Source: Glomus cerebriforme
Lineage: Eukaryota; Glomeromycota; Glomeromycetes; Glomerales; Glomeraceae
Reading direction: 5' to 3'
Assembly: GCA_003550305.1 (NCBI GenBank)
Contig: QKYT01000055.1
Span: 258,781-291,837 of the forward strand
Length of the DNA stretch: 33,057 nt
Positions 1 to 9,200 of this stretch are shown piece after piece (the stretch's first letter is position 1; the number at the start of each line of letters is the position of its first letter). The position numbers were made by a program, and so were the translations under genes. The notes beneath the pieces were generated by a model that worked only from the letters and a program-made list of their open reading frames with translations, made no database searches and had not been told where the DNA came from.

Positions 1-275
1 AACTTACCATTAGTCTTAAAAAAGTCCAAGAAGCCGTCACTAAAGAAAAAAAAGCAAAAAGGACGTCAATAACGTCCCTAAACGAAAAGAAAACGAAAAA
101 AAGAATAAAAAAAAAACTCACCATTAAGTCTCCAAAAAGCCGTTTCGGACTATAATAAAAGGTTTTCGTCCGGATTTTCGTCCTTCGGCCCGATTTCGGA
201 TTTCGGCCTGATTTTCGGATTTCGGCTATAGTTTCGAACCTGGGTTTCGAACTTTCGGTTTCGGACATATTTGTA
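1..275. repeat. Low-complexity repeat block at the left edge
   Basis: Two related short cassettes occur here: 3-38 and 117-145 both read like CTTACCATTA-GTCT then a run of A and AAGCCGT. Each lies beside a splice-donor-like GTAAGT or GTGAGT when read on the minus strand. From about 140 to 270 there is a degenerate array built on TTTCGG and GGATTTTCGG words (positions 143-265), richer in G+C than its surroundings. No intact reading frame is supported. It may be the end of a dispersed repeat or a minus-strand transcribed element continuing beyond the window. Confidence 0.5.
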
Positions 276-380
276 TAATTTGACTATAAGAATACCAAAT
301 CATCACTTGACCTACATATTTAAAATTAAAGAGAACATTCATTACAGAGAGAGAAAACTAAAATTTTGTACTATACTAAT

Positions 381-1015
381 TCAAAAATAAAAATTTGTAC
401 CATTAAAATAAGAAAAATCTTCAAAAATATCGGGAATGTAAAAAGTTTCAGAAACGTCATAATAAAAATTTTCAGAAATGTCAATAGTATCCGGAGCTAT
501 TTAACAAATAAATATGTTAATTATTAACGTTTTTTTTTAAATTCAATTTAAAAATTCATACATACCGATATACATTTTTTTTGTAGATTTAGTTAAATTT
601 TGTTTAATTAAATCGTAAGTAATTTCCTAAAAAAAGAAAAGAAATAACAATTTAATAAATTCGTTTATTAAATTAAATTAATGAAGAAATAAGGATGTTT
701 TTTATTTACATTGTATATAACTTTTTTTAATGTACCAGAGCTACTGTTAAATAAATGCCATCCTTGCCCAATAAGATGATCCGGAAATAAATTAAAAATC
801 AAGTTGTAGATTTCGTTGGATGAGGAATTAATAGGAATTTCGATATCCTTTTTGATCATATTTCGAGAACTCAGGTTATTCCAAAAAGGAGAACCGGTTT
901 TTGGAATAATATTTGGTGTTCTTTGGTCAAGCAAAATAATTGTATTTATTTTTAAAATATTACGAGGCCGACGGGTAGAAGAATTGCCGTTGGTTTTGGT
1001 ACTAGACGATGACAT
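381..1015 (-). CDS. Paralog 1 of tandem family, lacking the Cys-rich region (3 exons)
   Basis: Predicted exons are 1015-710, 626-566 and 496-381, all with GT-AG junctions and one open frame of 160 codons plus stop. The function is unknown. Residues 20-102 match the C-terminal part of the two paralogs downstream in the window, including a SPFWNNL motif and a SSNEIYNLI...FP segment ending in GTLKKV. Exon 2 encodes EITYDLI... and a MYI(A)PD junction as in copy 3. The N-terminus goes straight from MSSSS to this domain, so the CxC/CxxCxH repeats of the other copies are missing. The last exon is F/Y-rich and ends in its own stop, and no fourth exon is seen. The C-terminal domain resembles a ubiquitin-like (beta-grasp) fold seen in fungal and fish E3-ligase-like proteins, but this is weak inference. 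The gene could be a truncated, dying copy or a real short isoform gene. Confidence 0.6.
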
Positions 1016-1816
1016 AGTAAATTGTTTTTTTTAGTATTAAAGGTAGATTTTTTATTTTTATAGTAATCCAGACGAAAAAAAATATTCTTGTGACGGAAAA
1101 CCCGATGGAATTTTATACTCAATGATTTATTAATCAATCAATAGGATCAAAAATTATTTTCTTTCATCCTAGATGAAATTATCAATGAATCCGGGATCTT
1201 TCATTTTTTCATCCTGGATGATCCAAAATTATTTCTATCATCCGGGGTCAAAAATTACTTTTATTTCATTATCAATGAGGATCATCCGGGATCATTCATT
1301 TTTCATCCATCATGAAATGAATTATTTTCTATCATCCGGGGTCAATTATTTTATCTTAGATGATCTGTTATGAAATTACCTATCATCCGAAGTCAAAAAT
1401 TATTTTTTATCCTGGATGATCCGTGATACTACTTGAAATAGAAACTTCTTAAAAGTCATTTAAAACATAATGAACCTAAAAAGGTTTATCAATGATATTT
1501 TGAAAGGATTTATTGGATCCTTCCAATCTATATCATGAATGAATTATCTAAATAAACATTTTTGTTTATACAGTTCGTATAACTGTATAAATAAAAAACA
1601 ACACATATCGCAATTATGGTCCAACCGTCCAGATGATTATTAATTTGTTAAATATAATAATACAATTTTCAGATTTTAAAGATGTTTAAATTTATAAAAA
1701 CTTTTATTTTACTGTGATATTTAATGCCACTGAATATTCTTTTAGTAAATGCTAACATTTTAAAATTAATCATACAGTACTATGTATTTTTTGCTCATAA
1801 TATTTCAAATTGACCG
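1016..1816. repeat. Duplicated spacer between paralogs 1 and 2
   Basis: There is no convincing gene. From 1016 to about 1140 the sequence is clearly related to the upstream region of copy 2 (2617-2745), as expected for duplicated minus-strand promoters. From 1141 to 1430 it holds many degenerate copies of a TCATCC-N-GGATGA imperfect palindrome and of ATCATCCGGGGTCAAAAATTA. From about 1435 to 1815 it aligns by eye with about 3465-3930, sharing a stretch around TATACAGTTCGTATAA, the word CAATTTTCAGATTTTAAAG (with one change), CCACTGAATATTCTT and GCTCATAATATTTCAAA. The spacer was therefore duplicated together with the genes. Confidence 0.7.
1141..1430. repeat. TCATCC-N-GGATGA palindromic repeat cluster
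   Basis: A 13-bp near-palindrome (TCATCC, one base, GGATGA) occurs at 1164-1176, 1209-1221 and, shifted by one base, at 1409-1420. Related words ATCATCCGGG and TCATCCGGGGTCAA recur between them. The same motif sits upstream of copy 2 at 2728-2739 and at 3453-3464. It is either a degenerate dispersed repeat carried by the segmental duplication or a repeated protein-binding site in the 5' regions of this gene family; the sequence alone cannot decide. Confidence 0.6.
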
Positions 1817-2616
1817 TTAATATGTTACGAAAATAATGTAAAAATAAAGATTCACATCTAAGTGGAGATCTTTATATCCTTTTAGGGTTAGATCTTTTAA
1901 AGTAAATGTAAATGTAGAAATAAAATTTTAAAATGTACTTTTTTTCTGCTTACCAGGAATACCAGTATCATAACCATTAATGGTAATCTTTTTAATCGAT
2001 AACAGTTCAATTAAATTCGTTTAAAATTCATTAATGAGGAAAAAAAAGTTTTTTTATTTACATCAAATGGAACCTTTCTTAATGTACCAGAACTACTATT
2101 AAATAAACATCATCCGTGATTTTTCAAATGAACGGGAAATAAGCTAAAGATCAGCTCATATATTTCGTTGGATGAGAAATTAATAGGAACTTCAATGTCC
2201 TTTTTGATCAAATTTCGACAATTCAAATTATTCCAAAAAGGAGTTCCAATTTTTGGAATAATATTTGGTGTTTTTTGGCCAAGACATATGATTGTATTTA
2301 TTTTTAAAATACTACAAGGACGATGAGTAGAAGAATTTCCTGTTTCGATGCTACGAGGAATAGGCCAATCGCTGTGAAACCCATCATGATGATTACAATA
2401 AATACATAGTAAAGGGTCCAAAATTTGATTCTTAAAACGTTGACATTCGCATTGAAATTTGTTGCATGGACCATAAGGGTGTTCAACAATATCGAATGTT
2501 TTTGATTTATGATATCCGATGCTATGATGGCAATAAAAACATTCATCTGATGTGGTTTCTTTTTGTAAATATCGTTGACAGCAACATAGATGCTTTTTGC
2601 ATTTAGATGATGTCAT
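1817..2616 (-). pseudogene. Paralog 2 of tandem Cys-rich family, disrupted
   Basis: The first 168 codons (2616-2113) are open and carry two tandem Cys/His units. Each has a CX4CXC part followed by CX2CXHX4H: CKKHLCCC with CFYCHHSIGYH, then CNKFQCEC with CIYCNHHDGFH. The C-terminal domain follows, with SPFWNN-like GTPFWNNL. At 2112-2110 a TGA stands where copies 1 and 3 have TGG (Trp). The frame reopens after it through NSSSGTLRKVPFD to a donor at 2061-2060. The exon encoding EITYDLI is absent, and only the tail of exon 3 survives (about 1990-1950, NGYDTGIP, donor GTAAGC). A last exon matching copy 3 (LTLKGYKDL) can be seen and would end near 1817. The stop plus exon loss make it a pseudogene, or a gene for a truncated product. 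Confidence 0.75.
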
Positions 2617-4153
2617 AATAAAGTGGTAGATTGTAGTAATAAAATTTTTTTGGGATAAAAAACACGATGATATTTTTATACTCGATTTATTAATCGATCA
2701 TCTGGAGTCAAAAAAATATTTTTTTTTATCCTGGATGATTCGGATTATATAGAAAAGATGTTATGTATAGATACCTATGTACGTAACATATAGTGATGTG
2801 CACTATACGCTGATTTTGATAGTTGTGTAATATGACATGCGTCCATTTGTACGTACGTATACTAGTTTACATGTATAGCCAGTATAGGTATATAATAATA
2901 TAACATTTTTATAAATAATATAGTGAATAATATCGTGAATAATATTTTACATCTTCAAATCTAGTTAATTCATTAATTCTAAATAAAGTTTATATTTAGC
3001 AGTATAAATTCATTTTTTTTCAAAATGTTTTTATAATAAATAAAATATCTAAATATCTCAAATAGTTTATATATAAAAGATAAAATTCGAAGTGTCACTG
3101 TAGGTAATTTCTCTTGGAATTATGACACTTGGATCTTGATATGGTAATACTAATCTCTATTTTTTTTTAAAAAAAAACTATGTATGTATGTTTGGTCTTA
3201 TGATTTCTTTTATACATACGTACGTTTTTATTTAATAACAATATAATTAAATATTTACGTATGTACGTACACACAATGCAACCATACGTACAAAAATAAA
3301 AAAGCAGCATACGCTACATACAAAGGTCTCTATGCATGACATGTTATCTAATTACCGGATGATTCGTCATGAAATGAGTCATAATCAAAATTATTTTCTT
3401 TCATCTTACCTGTTATAATCTATCAATGAGGAATCTAAAAAATAAAAATTTTATCCTAGATGATCCGTGAAATAGAAACATAGAAACTTCCAAAAAGGTA
3501 ATTAATATTCTTGGAAGGAATTATTGGATTGCTTCACGCCCTAAATATCTAATAAACTTTATTGTGTATACAGTTCGTATAATAAAACAACAAATGTTGC
3601 AATTGGATCCAAACACTAGTTCTGAACCAATTGAATTTGATTGGCCAACCTTAATTATTAGAATTATTTTAACTTGATTTTAATAATAATGCATTTTTTA
3701 ATATAACAATACAATTTCCAGATTTTAAAGTTTGTTTAAATTAAAAACTTTTTGGCATTGTCTACTCATAACAAATGTAAAATTGCTAAATATGCTAAAA
3801 TGAATATTAGTATAGTATGAGCCTTGGCCAAATGTTTGGATTTAATACCACTGAATATTCTTATGATAAATGCCCATTTTAAAAAATCTGACCTGGCTCA
3901 TTTTTGCTCATAATATTTCAAACTGATCGATCAATAAATTTAATATATCTTTCTTATCATCAACGTGCATATTTTCCGAAATATTTACACTGGTACCATA
4001 GAGCGCTGATATTAGTATCGGGTTACCGGGTACTATTCAAGAAAAAAATTCGACCAGAAATTACCATAACCTGACCAGAATTATTATATCATATACTAGC
4101 TTCGGCTTGTTTTATTTTAATGTTAGCTTTTGTGATTGAACTATTCAAGGGTG
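2617..4153. repeat. Duplicated spacer between paralogs 2 and 3 with MITE insertion
   Basis: No gene is supported. The stretches 2617-2745 and 3355-3930 correspond to the copy 1/2 spacer (1016-1815), interrupted by an element at about 2750-3350. About 250 bp near 3930-4150 has no counterpart at the same place after copy 2. This part is an insertion in this unit or a deletion in the other. Confidence 0.6.
2750..3350. mobile_element. MITE-like element with imperfect terminal inverted repeats
   Basis: Positions 2750-2787 and 3313-3350 are inverted copies of each other. By hand alignment about 30 of 38 bases match, with the outer ends TAGAAAAGATGT and TAGATAACATGT. The roughly 520-bp interior has no open frame, is AT-rich and is studded with TACGTA/GTACGTAC words. 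It interrupts the otherwise duplicated spacer, which supports an insertion. A clear target-site duplication is not visible; TA or a short ATTA-like word is possible, so the superfamily cannot be named. It is non-autonomous because it encodes nothing. Confidence 0.55.
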
Positions 4154-5486
4154 TTATATTACAAGGGGGTTACTGATGATAAAATCATAAAAGGTTACTA
4201 CATCTTCTAAGCGGAGATCTTTATATCCTTTTAGGGTTAGAACTGATCAAGTAAAATATAACCCAAAATGAACGCGTATTTCTCAAGTTTAATATTTACA
4301 GTTATACAGCATAAATTTATTTAAGGGAAGTTGATTTAATTCTAATAAATATTTTTATATTAAGAAGTTATTGATAATAAATTCAAAAGCAGAAATAAAA
4401 TTAATGCACTTTTTTTTTCTGCTTACCTGGAATACCAGTATCATCACCATTAAAGACATTATAGCCATTAAAAACATCAAATGACTGAGGCACGGGTGGA
4501 GGATTTGATCCGATATCAAAAATATCGGGAGCTATTTTAAAAAAATATATAAATATAAATTATAATGATTCTAATATTTTATTATATTAAAACTTATACA
4601 TACCGATATACATTTTTTTTGTTTTAGTTATATTATTTCTAATTAAATCGTATGTTATTTCCTAAAATAAAATAAATTAATACCTTTAATTAGGTTTCGC
4701 AGATCATCAAAAAGTGGTTATAAATAAATTATTAATATTTACATCATATCCAACTTTTCTTAATTTACCAGAACTACCGTTTAATAAACACCATCTTCTC
4801 CCGTTCAAATAATCCGAAAATAAATTAGAAATCAAATTGTAAATTTCGGTGGATGAGGATTTACTAGAAATTTCAACATTATTTTTTATCATATTCTGAG
4901 AATTTAAATCATTCCAAAAAGGTGAACCTGATTTTGGAATATTATTTGGTATTTCCTGGTTAAGACAAATTATGGTATTTATTTTTAAACCATTTGCAGG
5001 ATTTCTACCGGCACGACGTTTTGTATCGGTTGTTTTATAAGGATGGGGAATGTAGTCACGTCGTTTTCTAATAGTAGTGGGTGTAGTATTTACTCGAGAA
5101 ACCGTATTATCTTCAGCAAAACTTTTATTGTTTTTAGTATGGGTAAAAGGAGAAGTCTGAGGTATATTAATATTGTTATCAGAATTAGAATAGTTATTAT
5201 TATTATTGTTAGGTGGGTCACTATGAAATCCATTAAAATGATTACAATAAATACATAATAAAGGCTGTAAAGGTTCTAAAATTTGATTGGTCTTAAAACG
5301 TTGACATCCACATTGAAATTGGTTACATGAACCAAAAGGATGTTCGATGATATTAAATGTCTTTGATTCATGATATCCTATACTGTGATTGCAATAAAAA
5401 CATTCATCCAGTGTGGTTTCTTTTTGTAGATATCGTTGACAACCACATAAATGCTTTTTACATTTATTATATTCAGATAACGCCAT
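4154..5486 (-). CDS. Paralog 3: tandem Cys/His-repeat protein (4 exons, intact)
   Basis: The exons are 5486-4743, 4661-4604, 4531-4427 and 4242-4154. All use GT-AG introns and the frame is continuous for 331 aa. Residues 8-38 and about 50-87 form two copies of CX4CXC...CX2CXHX4H: CKKHLCGC with CFYCNHSIGYH, and CNQFQCGC with CIYCNHFNGFH. This spacing strongly suggests metal, probably zinc, binding. An Asn-rich low-complexity linker follows (about 90-165), with a basic stretch KRR...KRRAGR near 140-160. The C-terminal domain (about 165-275) has SPFWNDL, SSSTEIYNLI and EITYDLI, and ends with a MYIAPD motif. It resembles beta-grasp/ubiquitin-like domains found beside E3-ligase modules, but only loosely. 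The last exon encodes LTLKGYKDLRLED. The family looks lineage-specific and its function is unknown. A role as a ubiquitin-related or nucleic-acid-binding adaptor would be speculation. Confidence 0.75.
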
Positions 5487-6284
5487 TAGAATAATTGTGT
5501 AAAGTGAAAGATGTTTTTTAACAAAATACGATAAAGTGTCCTATTTATAAAAGAAAATACCATTATTATCAGTCATTGAAATAATCAAAAGATAACGGAT
5601 CGTCACTAAAAATGGAATATTCATCAATCATGGGACATGATACAGAATACGACAAACTACAAAGATTTTTTCACATGTTTTAAATAATTTAAATAATTTG
5701 TATTTATTATTAATTAAAGGTTTGTTTGTTTATTTATATTGATTTCTTAATCCATTGGAAAATTGGTCTTATGATTTTTTGCCAGGGATAAAATACATTT
5801 TTCTCTGGATTTTATCTGCCAGGTTTTTTGATGAGGAAGACGCGAAATAAATAAATTAATTTATCATTGTGAAGGAAGGAAATATTTATATTTCTTTCTA
5901 TCCCAGATTAAATTTCGTACACATATATACATTGTTTATAGAGTCTGTGTGACAAAATATATTAAATATTTACAAATTACATGTTTTAAACTATCAACTT
6001 AATCTATAAACATTGAACATTGCTCCTTAAGAAACTGCGTCAAGAATCCATTACTCTTTCATAGTTACTCTATTTGGTAACCTAAATGCTGTTATTTAAA
6101 TGCCCATTCGTGAATTCTCTTGTAAAAAAAATAGTATCATCTATCAATATCCAATTGACCATGTGGCTTATATCAATTTTCACGTGATATGTTTTTGTAC
6201 TCTCCTAGGTACTCCGTACATAACGGAAATTCGGAAAATTATCAATAAAAAAAATTTCCGCATCAGAAAATCTTTTTTAACGAA
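5487..6284. other. Intergenic, shared upstream region of paralog 3 and the VIT-VWA gene
   Basis: About 800 bp separates two divergent genes. I see no coding region that fits and no repeat. There is a short inverted pair GGATAAAAT / ATTTTATCT flanked by GCCAGG words at 5782-5833. Core promoter elements for the plus-strand gene are not obvious; the last 150 bases before its ATG are unremarkable. Confidence 0.5.
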
Positions 6285-9200
6285 ATGTCTTTTGGTTTAA
6301 CTCATAAACAATTACCGATTCCTCTACAAAATGTTTCAGTTGAAGCTTATGGTACGCAAAAAAAAAACAATATAAATTGATTTTTTTAAAAAATATTTTT
6401 ATTTGGTTTAAAATTAAATTGATTAAATTTTTTCTTTTTTAGTTGTTGATATGATAGCTGAAGGTGAGCTTTTTGGTTCATGATTTTCTAGATCACAAGA
6501 TCATGATGAAAAAGTACACATTCGAATTTATTTTCAATCTTGTAATAACATTGATAAATTAATATTTTCTTTTTCTTTTTAAAAAAAAAACATCCGCAGT
6601 AAAGATTACTCAAACATATAAGAATGTTGAAACCGATATAATTCAAGCCACTTATAAATTTCCAATTAGTGAATCTGCAGCTGTTTGTGCTTTCGAAGTG
6701 GAAATTGATGGTAAAAAAGTTCAGGGTGTCGTTAAAGAAGCACAGGAAGCTGTAATAGAATATAACAATACTACCGAGGCAAATAAATTATAGTATTTTT
6801 TTTCCTCTCCCTTAAATCATTATTAGTATTATTATTATTATTTTAATTAATTACTAAATTATATGATTATTATTATTTTAGAAAGGTCATGGTGCTTTTT
6901 TATTGGAAGAACATCATTCTGATATATTTGAATGTTCTGTTGGAAATATTTTACAAGGACAAATTATTATAGTAAGAATTTCTTATGTAATAGAACTTAA
7001 ACATGATGCAGAGACGGAAAAAATTCGTTTCATATTACCTACAGCCATAGCACCAAAATATGGTGTTGAACGTAATGTACATTATCAAGAAAATACCGGA
7101 TTTTTATTTAATTCTTTTATAAAATATGAATTATCATTATTGGTAGAATGTAAAATGACATCAGTAATAACTAATATAGAATCTCCTTCACATTTTATTT
7201 CTTGTGAAGTAAATGTTGATGGAAATCCTAAAGTTGCAAGGGTTACATTAGGAGAACAAATAAATTATTTGAATACAGATTTTATATTGATTATAAAAAG
7301 TTTAGGTCTTGATCAACCAAGAGCTTTTATTGAATATGATTCAGAAAAAGATACAAACTGTCTTATGTTAACTTTAGTTCCTAAATTTTCAATGAATCCA
7401 ATATTAACGGAATTGATTTTTATTGTAGATAGGTAAGTCATAATATAACAATTTATTATTCATTTTTTTTTAAAAAATAATAAATATTATGAAAATTATT
7501 TTAGATCTGGATCAATGAATGGATCATCGATAAGAAAAGCATCATCAGCACTTGAATTATTATTACGATCTCTTCCAGAAGATTGTTATTTTAATATTGT
7601 TTCTTTTGGAGAACGTTTTGATCCTCTTTTTAAACAAAGTGAACCAAATTCTCCTTCTTCATTATCTGCTGCTCTTTTACTTGCTCGTACTTTGACGGCA
7701 AATTATGGTGGAACAGAAATTTATCAAGTATTAAAATGGGTTTTTGAGAATAAAAGGACAAATTTGCCAACTGCAGTTTTTCTTATGACAGATGGAAATG
7801 TTTGGAATGTGGAAGAAATTTCAGAATTAGTTAAAGATAATGTTAAAAAATATGAAGATAATTTACGTTTATTTGCTCTTGGAATTGGTAATAATGTTTC
7901 ATCAAATTTGGTGGAATCTTTAGCTCGTTCTGGTAAAGGTTATGCTCAATTTGTTACTAATTCTGAAAGGATGGATATAAAATTATTGGGAATGTTAAAA
8001 AATGGTATTAAATCTCCAATTAAAGATTATAAAATTACTTGGAGTGATGATGATGATAATATTATAGAAGATTCTTCTGATGATTCAAAAAAAATTAATG
8101 ACAAACCTGTTATAAGCTTTTTTAATGATGATGAAATATCTTCATCTAAAAGACCTTCAAGTTATGATTTTGTCAATGATTTAATTATTCGTCAAGCTCC
8201 TTATGAAATTCCTCAAATTTATTCTGGAGTTAGATTTATTGTTTATTGTATGATGCCCAAAGATTTTACTGCTAGGAAGAATATTATATTATCTGCAATG
8301 TCTCAAGATGGACCTATGAAACTTGAAATACCTGTTGATCCAATTGTATTAAAAGGATCAAAAATTCATACTTTAGCTGCCCGGAAACTTATTCAAAATT
8401 TAGAAGATGGTACTTCTTATATACATAATCATCCAAAATTTCGTGGTAAACCAGTTCCTGCTTCTATTATAAGAAAACAAATTGTTACATTAGGTAAAAC
8501 GTTTAATCTTGTTTCAAAATATACAAGGTATGTGTATTCTAAAAAAAATTTGGTGATTTTACTTCCTTTACTGATAATTTTATTAATTTCTTTTTTTTTT
8601 TTTCTTTCAAAGTTTTCTAGCAATTGATGAACGTGAAGATGTGAATGAAGAAAATGAAAATACCGATAAAGTTATTTTATTTAAGAGAAAAGTCCCAAAT
8701 CCTTTAGGAGAATCATCATCATCATCAAATACATCAAATAGTCATAGTTTGTTCGGAAAAGTCACACAATTTGGGGCGGCCACACAACCGATAACACAGG
8801 CACCGGCATTTGGTTTTGGAGCATCTGCTACACAAGCGTCAGCATTTGGTGGGTTTGGAGCATCTGCTACACAAGCGCCAGCATTTGGTGGTTTCGGAGC
8901 ATCTGCTACACAAGCGCCAGCATTTGGTGGTTTTGGAGCGTCTGCTACACAAGCGCCAGCATTTGGTGGTTTCGGAGCGTCTACCACGCAAGCACCAGCA
9001 TTTGGTGGTTTCGGAGCGTCTACTACACAAGCGCCAACATTCGGAGGTTTTACGCCTATAACACAAGCCTCGCCATTTGGAACAGTAACAACACAGGCAT
9101 CGGTATTTGGTTTTGGAGCAGTTGCTGCACAAGTGCCTGCATTTGGAGGATTGGGAACTGCTACAACACAAGCCGGAGCGCCTGCTACACAAGCGCCAGC

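Noticed and set aside
6100..6300. 66-codon plus-strand frame before the VIT gene
   Set aside because: It overlaps the real ATG at 6285 in another frame and shows no domain; it looks like chance.
8528..8627. Hydrophobic C-terminal membrane anchor for the VWA protein
   Set aside because: The stretch has clear intron ends (GTATGT and TTTCAAAG) and removing it restores the conserved SKYTSFLAIDE end of VIT-VWA proteins and joins the FG exon in frame.
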